Assembly (NCBI RefSeq): GCF_028858725.1
Contig: NC_084761.1
Coordinates: forward strand, 93,831,971 to 93,895,970
Reading direction: 5' to 3'
DNA: 64,000 nucleotides
From: Colius striatus
Lineage: Eukaryota; Chordata; Aves; Coliiformes; Coliidae
A model generated the notes under the pieces. That model was not told the origin of the DNA, did no database searches, and worked only from the letters and a program-made list of their open reading frames with translations. A program made the position numbers and the translations under genes. Below, one piece after another: positions 1 to 13,200 of the stretch (within the stretch, counting starts at the first letter, position 1; the number at the start of each line of letters is the position of its first letter).

Positions 1-1177
1 AAATTGGATTGTCCACAGCTGAAAAGAATCATATTCTGACCCTGGGCAGCTGTAGCTGTACTGTTATGGGTCCAGGATTGGTGGTCTTGGAAGCATCTGA
101 CATTGCTCATGAGCTTCTGGACTCTGATGCTGCCCAGTATACAGTGAAATCGTTATGGAAGTTCCTACCCTTACCTTCCCTCCCTCCCTCAAGACACAGG
201 CATCTGGATGGTAATGGATGACAATGAGTTCTAGTACCAGTACCTAGGTGTACTGAGTTAGTAAGGACTGGAGGTTGTGAGAAGCTGCTGGCTGTTTACT
301 GATTCCCTTCCTATTCTGAGCAGATAAAAGGTGACACGAGTACTACTTGTGAGGAGCATAAGCAGAAGTTCTCAAGAAGTAGAAAGACAGGGGACTGGTC
401 CTCACTGTCCTTCTTGGACAGGACCAAGATAGAACTGCTCATGCACTGTGGCTAAACAGAGATCTTTCACTTCCACAGTTGCCAATGTGGGAAATGGTTA
501 CTTACTGCTCAGTAGTTTGCATGTTAATGTGTGACTGATAGCTATTCTTGTCCCCTGTATCCACAGGAGCCAAATGGAACTGCCTGACAATGTCCCATTC
601 ACAGCCACAGGAATCTCCTAGGCAGGTAAATGATCCATTCCCCATTCCCAAAATTAGCATCATGAATTTGAGCAAGATCCAGGGCTTCAACATGCTACAA
701 GCTTCACTTCAGCATGCTGTCTCCCAGCCAGCCAAGTGCTTGCTAAGTCCCTTTCAGACAGGCTTAGCTATTTGTCTCATTGCTGCACAATGTTTTAGGC
801 AGAGCTGGGAACAAAGTTAAAAAGCCCAGGCTGCCAGATCTTGTTTCTCTAATCATTATATCCAGCCACAACATAGCACTCCAGCTATATTCAGGCAGTT
901 TGTGCAAAGCAGCTCAGGAGGTATTTTTATCCCCCTCCCTCCCAAGTTCGAGTGCACAAAGATGAGTTAGCGCGTGTAACTGCGCTGAACAGACGCCAGC
1001 GTTTTAAAACACAACACCCACAAAGAACAAAAACACCAACCAGAAGGAGATGACCAAATGAGAGAGGAAGAGAATCAGCAACTCCCAGTCCTCCAGTGCA
1101 AATGTGTGATACAAAGACTAGAGTGAATACACTGTAGATCTGCTCTACCCAGAGAGGACTCAGACACCTGTCATTAC
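1..1177 (-). other. REEP1: REEP1 intron 4 (partial)
   Basis: This is non-coding sequence downstream of the exon-4 donor. I searched both strands for the next REEP1 exon and found nothing resembling it. The short open frames here have no recognisable family. Confidence 0.85.
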
Positions 1178-1298
1178 CTTTTCTTTTGAAGACAGCGTTG
1201 GATGAACAAATTTCCTGTACAGGAGGCTGGAGCCTTTTGTGTATGGAGACAGCAGCCAAGCTACAAAAGCTATTTTGAGTTCATAGTAGAATGGAAAC
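1178..1298 (-). CDS. REEP1: REEP1 coding exon 4
   Basis: The 121-nt exon finishes Trp61 and adds 40 residues, from [16 protein letters not shown] through [14 protein letters not shown] to [10 protein letters not shown]. The acceptor CTTCTAG|G is at 1299 and the donor AAAAG|GTAATG at 1177. It spans the second hydrophobic segment and the start of the cytosolic helix region. The next expected exon (beginning with EIDD in the human protein) was not found in bases 1-1177, so it must lie outside the window. Confidence 0.97.
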
Positions 1299-4200
1299 CT
1301 AGAAGAAAAAAAGCTGTAAATATATGCTCCCAATTTAACCATTGCCCTTAATTAGAGATGGTCAGCACAGGAAGGGACTGGCTAGTCTGCCTTAGGGAAG
1401 CTTTTGCTCACCAAAGAATCCAAAGATCTAAACACATTCACTCACATTTGCAGGTATCAGGGCCATTATTTGATAGCCTGGAAGAGACTCTGTGTGGTAA
1501 GAGGAGCTCTCTACATGCAAAGAGCTGTCTTCACAGCATCCCCAGTCATTAAGAAGGAGCAAAGAGCAACCCAGAAAATAGTATGTCATCAATTTATTCA
1601 TGCACTTTTCACATCTCTGCCTTTTTGCTTGTAAGATAAGTGTTATCTGACTGAAACTGAAATACAAGAACGTTTGATGTCCAAGCAACACACAATATAA
1701 AGGTGCAGATCCACACAGTGGCTTTTCGGTAACATTGCAAAGTCTGCAGGACACTAACAGGAGGACATGCTTTAGGTGTAACAACCAGCAGCAACTTCCT
1801 GAGATTAGATTATCCAGACTTTTTATTCTGGAGGACAAAGCCTAGGGCTCAAGACTGGCCAGCTAGCATCACCCTCATGCAGGCAGACATGTTGCTGCCA
1901 GCAGTGTGATGAACCACTCCCTTGTAGGTAGGAGCAAGGAAGAGCAGCAGACAGACCCTTTGATGGCTTTCAGGGAGCCAGCTGGGCCATACAGCAGCCA
2001 GGTCTGACCCAATGTGCCTCTGCAGTGCTCTGCACTCAGCATAGATTTGTCCACGTCATGGAGAATCTCTACAGCATACTTAATTTCACAGGCTGGACAA
2101 GCCTACTGTCATTCTTCCCCAGAGAATACATCCTCAAAAAAAACCCCACAGCTCGTGAGGAACCCATTGGAGGCAGATCTGCATGTAAATTAGCCAGACA
2201 CAATAATGTCTTTTATCTCCTTTTCAACAGATCTGACATGTTGCCAAATCCCAGTTCCCTTTGTCTGGAGGACTCCAGGCATTCAGTACTAGGCAGGAAC
2301 AGGCTTTAGGTGAAGGCCATGCACTACAGTTGCATTTTCATCCTGCAGTCTACTGATCTCACTGGTTTCCACTAGAAAGGCCTTACTTAAAAGAGCAACC
2401 AAGCAACAAACATTTCCAAACTTGAGCACCCAAATTTAAGGAACTGCAACTGATAACTGGGCATTTATGTACTATTTTCCTGACAGAGGACACCAGGAAT
2501 CCTTTTCCTGACACCAGAGAAGACACATCAGTACAGGTTACCACTGTCCTCCAGCAAACTGTAAATCCAGCCTAGTAGGTCTGGCAAAACATCCCACAAT
2601 GAACCCGTGCAGCAACCTACAAACCAAGTCCTGTGCTGCCTGATCCCTAGAGCCTGGCTATTTACTAGAGGACACAGCCACGTAGGTCTAGAACTATGCC
2701 TGCAGCTAAAGCTGTTGTTGTTCAATTGATGATCTCTGCAAGCATCCAACTCTGGCAACTAGCTGCAATGACAGGCAGAAGACTGAGACTCCTGTAATGA
2801 TTTCTCACTAATGAGATATCACTGAGCAGTTTTATGTTCTGTTTCTTTTTCTATGACAGCATTGAGAAAGGAAGCATGGCTCCCCCAGACAAAACACCTC
2901 TATGCACCTCAAGCTCCTAACCCCGTGTTTAGGAAGCAGTGCACCTTTGTGCTCCTTTTTCTACCCTTGTAAACATTTTCATTTCTTTTCACCCCATGCC
3001 TAAGACCCTCTCCCAGCTGATGCTCACCAGCAAAGAAAGATGTCCGTGAATGTCTCTGCTGTCGTGAAAAGGGCAAATATGATCCAGTACATCATCCATT
3101 TGACCTGATAAACAAAAAATAGTGGCCAGGTCATTGAACTGTATCACACAGGCACAAGTGTACAGAATAACTCTCACAGGAAAAAAAGGGTTTTTCCCCC
3201 CACTCTGTGTATTTAATAACTACTATGGACTTCGTGCCAGAGCTCAGCCCACATCAGCATGTAACACATGACAGATTTCCACACAAGTCCTTGGGAAGGA
3301 AGATTGTGGCCTTTAGGATTGGTGTAGTGAAAAGAACAGCCTGACTCTGTCCCTGCAGAGTAAGCTCCACTGGAAGACCACAGCCCTATCACAACACATT
3401 CAAAATCTCACTTGGCATAGGTTTATTAAAATTAGGGTGTTGGCCAAACTGCAATGAAGACAAAATGTAATTACTTACATAATACTTAGAGGCAGGGGAA
3501 GCTAGCCAGGAAGAGACAGAGAGGTAATTGCCCAATCCTATGACACAGTGGATTGTGCTCACCAGCACAATCAACTCACTGCAATTTATTGAATTAGCAT
3601 GCATCAGTTGAGTGAGGGTGTCTCCCCACATCCACACCCTGAGCCCATTGCAGTGACAAGAGCAAGCTCATCAACTTAAATCCCTTACCTAGGGCTTAGG
3701 TGAAAGCATTTTACCTCATATTGGAAGTGAAAGCTGTGCTGCCAACTGTGTTAAGTTATGGTAACTCCACTGAAGGGTGGACTGCTCAATGGGTGATTTA
3801 CAGATGGTCTCCTTTATGGTAACAGCAACAGACAGAGGAAGAGTCTTTGGAGATTGACTTGATGAGGGAAATTGTAGTTTCTCAAGTAATTCAGGAATCT
3901 GGGGATTTTTGTGACTGAGCACTAAATGGGGTTTAAAAGCATGGCTAAACTATTCTGATGTATGCAGTTACTGGTCATTCTTGGGCTGAAAAGAAACCAT
4001 GTATTTGTCAGATGCCATCAGCACTTCCAGTGATTTTTGTCAAGTGATTTGGTGCTCTCCTTCTGCATCTCTGTCCCCACAGAAATATGTAAGGAATCAT
4101 TTCCAAGTACTGGAGATGAGAGAGAAATCTTTTATTCCTCCTCCTTTTTTTTCCATTGCAAAATTGTAAAGCAAACAGCTTTCCAAATCTGTCTCTCCAA

Positions 4201-7200
4201 AGGAAAAGAGATAGAAAGACAAAAGCTGTTCATGTAACTGAAAATTGTTATCAAATTAGCTATATCTAAAAATGGAGACTCTAAAGGGGCTTTGCTGAAG
4301 TGGTGGAAAGCTTAAGTAAAACTCATGAATCAGAGAATCAGATCATGTTACCTAAGGCAGGTATAATGGCAAGAGAATAAGGCAAGGTTGGAAAGAAAGC
4401 AGTACCAGAGGGGTATCCTCACCAGGTATTGCACTAGGGAAGGGACGTTGGAGGTGGCAATAAAACCGGATCCCACTAGCTCTGAAATGACTTGCTCCAT
4501 CTTCTCCCCAACACAGAGGGCATAGTACCTGTAGTCTATCTCTCTGCAGGTACTGAAGTTATTCCCTGAGCACCTACCATCCAGCTGTATAACTGCTCCC
4601 CTGGGTTTCAATGTACATTTATATGTATATTTACATATGATGTTAAAACGAATGGCACTGCCAAATGCATTGTCTTTCCAGGGCAGCTTCTGCCAGACTT
4701 TTTACTCCCTCAGAGCCTCACTGCCAGCACACTTGTCAGTTAAAACATTATTGCCAGCAAAACTTTTAAACACAAACCAAAGACCTGCTGTGGATGGGCT
4801 TGGATCAGCCTAAGACATCATTTATCATAATGAGTTTTACCAAGCAAAACAAAAATAGGCTGAAGTGATAGAAGTTTTTATTAGTATGTGAAGAATTTGT
4901 ATTGGGTCAGTGTAAACTACTTTCTTTTTAATCAGATCCCTGTCAGAGTTATTGCCACAACCTGGTGCATTCAAGTGAGACACAATTGTAAGTGCAGATC
5001 AGGTCTTAGATCAGCTTTTCCCACATTTGGGTCATGACCTCATGTGTCTGGTGCAAGTTCCTCTTTACAATTGAATTTCCAACAGGAATTGGACTATTCA
5101 ACAAAATATTTTCCAGCACAGGACTATGGAAGTGCTGGCAGACACTGCTTGGGGATGCTAATGCATGCCTTCAGCACTTCTGAGCAAAGGGTGTACAAAC
5201 CTTCAGAAGCACAGCTGTGCAAGGGCTGCAGGGACATTTTGCTTCAAGTATCTGATGTGTTCAGTACCACTTATGACCTCAAAATATGAAAAACCATTAT
5301 CTGAAGGAGAGGACTGACAGAAAGGAAAAAATCTCAGCAGCCACAGGGAGTCCTAGTTTGAGCTTGCACTAAGGACTTAATGGGATAGCTATCTCTGCTG
5401 CTAGCCAGAGGAGAAAATGAGTTTGTTATCCCTGGAATCTTGAGAGGACTGAAGAGTCAAGATCTGGAGGCTGAGCTGGGTTCAGTGAAGTTAACAGAGC
5501 TCAGGTTGTGAAGAGCACTACAAATCCTAGAGGACCCCAGCAGCATTCAAGTGGTTTTGATTCTTCCAATATTTCACTTTCCCTGGTGGCTTGGTGTGCC
5601 TTTAGATTTTTCAGCAAAAGGACAAGACACAATATCCAGTTGCCAGACCTGCCTGTAAATAGATCACTCCACAAGGAAAGATGTTTCTATCTGAGGATTC
5701 AGTTCTATATGCTTCAAATTGCCTCCTCTGATCCTTGTTTTGAATGAGCAGCTCAAGCTTCAAGGCTTTTTGCAAAGGCTTTGATTTATGCTGCTTTTCA
5801 GAAACAAAGGAAAACACACAGAGCTCTGGGTGCCAAACACCTTTTAAGTCAGTCGAATATAGCTCACACCACCAGAGAAATAGCATACATTTGTCAAAGA
5901 GTACATCAGCTCTGCAGAGGAGCCAGAAGAACAACCCCAAGTCTCCTTATTTGGGACCTGTGCCCAGCAATCAGCCAGTTCACCTTCAGGCCAGTCTTCC
6001 CCTCCCCTTCCCTGGTCTATGAGCTTTCCCAGAACACAGGCAACACCTTTACAATGTGAGGAGGAGCAATCCTAGAAAACAAACCCCGCAGCACAGTCAC
6101 AAACCTCATTACTCACATATTCTTTGATGTCCTTTGATTTCACGGCTTTGTAAGAATAATATGCAGGGTAAAGAGTGCCAAATATAAGCCTGGAAAAAAA
6201 CAAACAACAAATGGATTAAATTGATTTCCTGTCACAGACAAAGATATTTTTTTCTGTCTGTTAAATGTGTTTCTTGCACCAGTAAAAAGTGCTAGGATTT
6301 TATTTAAGCTTGAGTGCACTGAGTAGAGCACAGGAATGATTTTTGCATCACTGAGTTCAGAGAAACTATTGCCAGTGACAGGTATGAAGAGCAGGGATTC
6401 AGGTTGACTTTCCTTTAGCAATGCTTTCCTTGTTTGAGTTACATACAAAATAAACCAAACAAAACAGTCCATCATACTTATAAAAGGAAATTCAAAAATT
6501 GATTTCAAAATAATCTACTGTGACACCAGGAATGTAGGATTATTGCTTTCAGAGGTAGGACAAAGTGAGAACTTTGTCTAAATTCCCTTCCACTTCTATT
6601 TAATGCTCTGAAAAGCTGGCAAAGGATAAAGCAGCATCCAAGTTCTACTGGTGCAAGGGTTTGAATGCCAGCAGTTTATTCTCAGTTAAACCTGCTAAAG
6701 GGAACAGCCCTGCACTGTTCCATAAAGTCCATTTGGGCTCAAAGGAGGAGGAATTTGCCTGCCAAGATATGCCAACACAATGAGGCCTAAAAATGCCAGC
6801 TTCACTGTTCTTTCAGACACTTTCCTTTCATTTTCAACGGAAAGGGATGCTGTCAGCTTCAAGATTTCATGTAAGAAAGGATCTTAAGTTAAAAATAGCA
6901 CTGCTGAGAAAAAACTGTTGAGAGTTTTTGGTACTAACTCCTCTGCTGAGCTGCTGCTTCAATGCCATTATTCCAGGCATAAGCATAGGCTTGTCAAAAC
7001 CACTTTGCCCTGCCCAGGTTTCAGTCAGTTTTATTCAATGCAGTAGGATGATGCTGCAAAATCTGAATTTAATAGATTGCAGGGGAATGTTTATTAGCTT
7101 GCAACCACTTTCCACTGGAGCTTTTGCTTTACATTCACACAGCTGTTTCTGCTGCTCTTGGGAATAGAAATTATGAGTGTTTCAGTCCCTAATTGTGAAG

Positions 7201-10200
7201 TCACATGGACCTGCAGCCTCTTTTCCATCCTGCCAGTAGCAATTGTGTGAACAGTTGAGTCCATTAGGTGCATGAGACATTAAAAGTGAAGCCCCTGGGA
7301 TATGGTGCAGCATCGCACTTCCCGGAGCTCAAGAAGGTATTTGTGAAAAACACGGGGTGAGCCAGTACACATCTTCATTTCCAAAGCAGTGACCAAAGAC
7401 AATTTGCCTGCTATTCATCGTGCTTACTGTAGCACAGCTTAGCAAAACCTGAAGCACAATGCAGACTTCAGAAAAGCAGCTACTGAGTGAGGAGGTTCGG
7501 TATTTTACAGTCTTCACACTGGCTTCTAAAAGCTTTGCTGAAAATAGTCAGCTCTGAATCTATTTCACCCACAGGGGCTGTGCTATATGCAGGGATTACA
7601 TACAAATGCCCAAAAAGATTCTGGGAAAGCAAATATGGTTTTGTCCCTTGTAGTATCTTAACAAACAGCAACACCAGTTAAGACAAGGAAGAACACACAG
7701 ACAATAGCTTGATCCAGTTCTCACTGAAGCTAATAACAAAAATACTCTCTGAGTTCAATGGTAGCAGGAACCTAATCCAAAGAAGTTCGAACTCATGAAA
7801 GGCAAACAGCTCCACAATATTCAGAAACTAACAGCCAAGCCCATGAATAACATTGTTGGCTCTACTTGTAAAAAGTAGCACATTTCTGCCCTTCCTTGTT
7901 GGCCTGGGCCAGCTGCTATCTCACGCTTTTATTTCCTGCAAAAAAAAACACTTCATGATTGATACTCATTTCCTCAGTTTGTGCTGGTAGCAGAAAGTAA
8001 GTGGATCCTGAAGCAGCAAAGAGTTTAGAGCATCACTAGAAAAGAATTAGTTGTAGACAATAAACACTTAAAAATTCCTGTGAGGGAAGGAAATGGTGCA
8101 ATACTTTTGCATACGCAGAGCAAGGGACAGTTAATAAGGTGATGTGCTCTCCCTAAATTGGAGATGGAGAGTTTCTCTGGTTTGCCTTGCAGCCTGCTGT
8201 GTGCATATATGGACAGTTATTACTGCTATGGTTTACTCGACTGAAAATTGCTTTAAGGAATGTTGGATCCCAGTCTTGCCATTGCTGTAGCTTATTATGT
8301 GGCTTGGAGTCACTTAACTTCTGGGTACATCCCATAAACAAGACAAAAGGCATGCAGACATTTCTGTAAAGCATATTCAAGGTTTTGGAGACAAACATTT
8401 GCACACGGGCATATTCCAGTCTGCATTGGGCTTTGGATCAGGCCTGAACACAATTGATTCAATTCAAACGTACATGTCATTCCTCTGTCTCTTCCCTCAA
8501 TTCCTCTCCCCTGCTGAAGACTGTATATACTTCTCTCTTCCCCCTCATCCAAGCTTCCTGTATAATTCATTGTTAATTCCTGCCTTCCTTTATCCCTATG
8601 CTCAGACTGATGCCGAATCACTCCTTCTGCACACTATACACAAAATCAAGGCTGATTCTTTGTCACTGTGCCCAAGTCAACAAGTCATTCTTTGCTCAAG
8701 CCTCCTCTCCAGCCTCCTACCCCATCTGGAAGCACCCACATTTAAACCTCTCCTGCTGCCTCTCACACACACAGGCCTACCAGCCTGAAGTAATATCCTT
8801 ACATTTACATCCCAGTGCATGAAAAACATTGTTCTTAACTACTGTTTGTTTATTCTTTTATCACATCCCACCTCAGTCCTTCCTCTCATTTAGTGACTTA
8901 CTCTTGCATGTCTTCTTCAACATCCTGGAGCTCCTGTGCTCCTTTTTCCTCCATTGCCCATGGCCTCTAAACCAAGCTGTTCCCTGATAGCCCACAGTTT
9001 GAGGGGCAGCAGCCCAAACCACACAAATTCCAAACACGCCATTCCCCAGTTTCTCCTCATCTGCAATACTCTAGTTCTACTTGATGTTCTCTGAACCACA
9101 TCACAGGAACTTCAGCTTTCCCCACACATCTCCAAAAATCACAGCACAGACCCTCAGTTCCTTCCCACAGCTGCCAGATGATGACTCCTTTGGTGGTACA
9201 TGCGTTGCTGCCTCGCTAGTACCTGCCAGCTGGCAAGCTAAATCAACAGTCTACCTAAGGAGTTAACACTGCAGCTTTTGTCTCATCGCAGTGTCCACCA
9301 GGAGATAATCTCACATCCAGCAGTTAATTCTTATGAATAATGAGAAAGGTAATATTTGAGACCTCTCTGACCCATCTGACTTGGCCACAATTACTTTGTA
9401 GATCAAAAAGTTAGCAGCAGTGGAAAAACAGACTGCTTAACACTCATTTCCTTAGGAAACCAGGCTCCAAATACAGTCAACCCACTCCCCACCCATTTCC
9501 ATCTTTCAGAGCTTCTTTGAATGAGCCGTGTACCCTGGAAAGCCTTGGCTCTCTTACCCTCTGCAAAAGCAACAGCAGACATCCTGATCAGCAAACCAAG
9601 GACATACAGAGCTTGATGTAGTAGCTGCTCCATTTAAAGCTACAGCGATGTGTACTGCCTGAGCTAAAACAAACATAAACCCTCAGTATACAGAGAAAGG
9701 CAAGAAAGTATTGACATTCATCAGTGAGTCACTGAGTTAGGGAAAACTCACTTGTAGCACTAAACAAATAACCACAATAGTCTAACAATTCTTACACTGC
9801 TCCATGCTGGAGATCTACATCAATTACAATTACCTTGAAAAAGGACAAACCAGCAGCTGTAAAGAAATCACTGAAGAGTCAACTAATTGTGCAACAGGAG
9901 GCAAAAATCTAAGTAAAAGGTTAGTCTGCCTAAAGAATAGGATAAGGATTAATGCTGAAAATCTTATAATCCTATTAGGCACATCAGCAGCAGCAATCCC
10001 CAGTCTGGGCCTGTACGTGAACTTCTGGTCATTCTCCACCAGAAAGAACACGGCAGAGGCAGACAGGGGAAGGAGAAGGACAAGGAAAGCATGTGGAAGC
10101 ACAAGGGAAACATCCAGAGGAGCAACTGTCAATGCTGCAATTGTTTCTTTGGCAGCAGACACAAAGAACTGAGGTTATTTGCTTCTACTCCTGATGCAGT

Positions 10201-13200
10201 GTAAGGGGATGTTCAGCTGAATCAAGACAAAGTCAAAAAGGAGGAGAGAAATCCATTCTATCACCACGAGTTAACCTGTGGAATTGAATAACTATTCATA
10301 TAATTACATTACACAGGATTTGGGGCTTGGTTTTCATTATACAAATATTCCCTCCTTGTGGGGTTTCTCGTTATACTGAACTGTTGGTTCCTCTTTAGTA
10401 ATCTCTATCCAGTGGAGCAGCTGCACCATCACCAAACCTCCTTCTGTCTCCACTTACAGTAGAGCTACAGCCAGCCCTGGCTATTACATCCTTCTATTCC
10501 TTCTCTGATCTTCTAGCACAGGAATCTGACCATTGCAAAGCACAAGCTAACCCAGGTGTGACAATACTGCTAATAGTATCTAGGTAATAGCCTGGGGATC
10601 AGCATCAGAGCTGCTAGCAGGACCTGGAGGGCCCCACAGAATATCCTGAGTTCTAATGATTTGGTGGTGCTATTTTCCTCATAAACAGCCTGCTCCTAAA
10701 GCCATTTACCTGTATAATTATCTCTCAGGTTCCTTAGAGCAGCCACTGAAATAAATGGAAAGACTCTCAGCAGTTCTCAGAAGCAGTGGCCAGGACTCAG
10801 GTTATCTCCAGAAATGCCTGCATATCCATTCTCTTGAGTATTTTTAACCATGCAGGTAATTTTCTGCATGGTAACTTAGTGTTACAAATATACCAGCATT
10901 GTGCCGTCCACATCCCAAGCCATCCAAGTTTTGCTCATCCAGTTACCATGCCACCAGCAGTGTTTGGGCTGCCCAAACATTTAGAACGTTGTACTACTAT
11001 GACACAAATAGAACAGCCCTTATTTTGCTCATAAATAACTACTGTTTCCATATCATTGTCACACAGCAGCCAAGATGGGAAACTTCTGCTCAAACACAGG
11101 GATGGACACATTTAGGAAGCACTGCAATATTTTCTCTTTCCTCAACATGTTCACTGGCTACTGCGTGCTTTTTACACACAGAGCAGCAGCTGAGCTGTCA
11201 CCCTGCCAACATTCCTTGCTGAAACCACCAAGAAGGGTGTCAATAGGTTTGCATTTCTTATTATCAGTCCTAATTAATGTTCACACAGTGCCACAGATTA
11301 AAAATAAACGGCACTGCTTTCCCACCAAAGGTTCCCAGTTAAAATCCAACAGCTGGGGATGGGAAAATAAGCAGCACACAAGGTCAGAGAAAGGCTTAAT
11401 GTGAGCCCCTTTTGACAGGCCAAATGTCTGATATCCAAGAAGGGACTGGGGTGGAGGAAGCACCAACTGCAGAGGAGGAGTCTTCAGGCTGGTATCCCCT
11501 GAGAGATGGCTCCTGCAGATTCTTTGTGGTCACTGTGCAGAAGTCCTGCATGATGGCTCCTGGGCAGTCAGGAACCTGCCTGTTCATCCCCTACACTGCG
11601 ATACTCATCGATGTCATGCCAGCCTCATCCCTTGATACTCTGTGAGGATATCACATGCACACAGTGGCACCCATCCCCCAGTAAAGTGCTGGGCCCTGAC
11701 ACCCCTGAGACAAGCAGCCTCACTTCAAACCCCATTTGCAACTGAAATGAAACATCCTCGCAGGGGTGGTTCAGTGCTGCTGAGGACAACCAAGCAGCTG
11801 CACCCATGTCACTCAGCCAGTCTTGCTCCACAGGTATTAACAAGATGTAAAGCTCCACTTGAACAGCCACCCAGCACATCCTGCTTAGCTCTGCTGCTGA
11901 GATCTTGTCCTCATGAGCCCTTTGGAAGCACCATGCACATCCACAGTGGCACTGAGAAAAGAGGGCAGGCTCAGGAGAACTCTGTGTCTAACATAAAGAC
12001 GCTCTGCTTTCTGTTCAGACCCACCTCTGACTTCTCAGCCAGGCTACTATAGAAGCAAATTACAAATTTCAGCTTGGCTACTGTAATCTAGAGGCTGGTG
12101 AAACTTAATTGCCCCTCTTGGTGTAACTGCGAGGTTAAGAGACGTGCGACTGTCCTTCCAGGAGAAATAGCAAGAGCAAGGGCTGGCCTTCATGCTTCCA
12201 ACTTAAACAGTCCTCCTGAAGCAGCATGTACTCCTCTCCAGTTGACACCACTTTTTTTTTCCCCCTCAGCCAGGGCACTCCTCACATGGGAGCTGGAGGA
12301 TGGCCAGGCACAAACAGGCAAAGGGGGACAGGTGGAGGAAGTGGCCTCAGCCAGCCTGAAGCTATCACACATTTACTCACATTGAGATCCTACATCCAGA
12401 CTTTTCCCTGCTTCTTGTTACAGGCAGAAGATAGAAAAGCTAACATAACGATACTGCTGATGGAAAAACCTTGTAAAGTATTAGGATGCTTAAAATAATG
12501 CACCTGATGACTACTAAAAGCTGACATTCCTACTACAACTAGCAGCAGTGAAGGGTCTCATGGGGTTGACATTTACACCGACACCCCATAGTATCATTTT
12601 TAAAGCCCAACCAAAGTTAAGCAGGTGTTTCACTCTTCATGGAGTTAATGTTCCAGCCTGTTTTCAAACTGAACTGCTCCAGTTTACACACATGCTAATG
12701 CTTCAAGTTTTCTTTACAGCCCTTCAGAACAGAGAAGGCCTGAGTAGCTGCTACAAAAATACCCCATGGCTCTGCAGCTATTTTAGGAAGCAAATGTATT
12801 TATTGCAGGTAGATGACTTACTAAGCTGGTCTGTTCTGCTTCATGCTGCTTTGAGTGGAGCTGGGCTGCTGAGGAGCAAGGGGAATCTGTTTACCCTCAA
12901 GGCGATGTTTTAAAGGAAGGGTCTGCATGGAGAGCGTGTAGGACTGGTGTGGGGCCCCAAACCACAGATGAGAAGCTGGGGGTCAATAGGAACACTGCCT
13001 CTGGCACACAGCACTAGGCTCCAAGCAGCTGCCTGCAAGAGATAGTGTTTCGTGGGCCTCATGGGCATTTGCGCTGTCCCTGCTCCTCCCCTCTCTGTGC
13101 TTTGGCTCAGTGAGACGGCAGCAGAAAGCAGACCACAGCACTGATCTTTCTCCCAGCACTGGCACAACCCCACTGCTTCATTCATCCCCTTTCGGGAGAG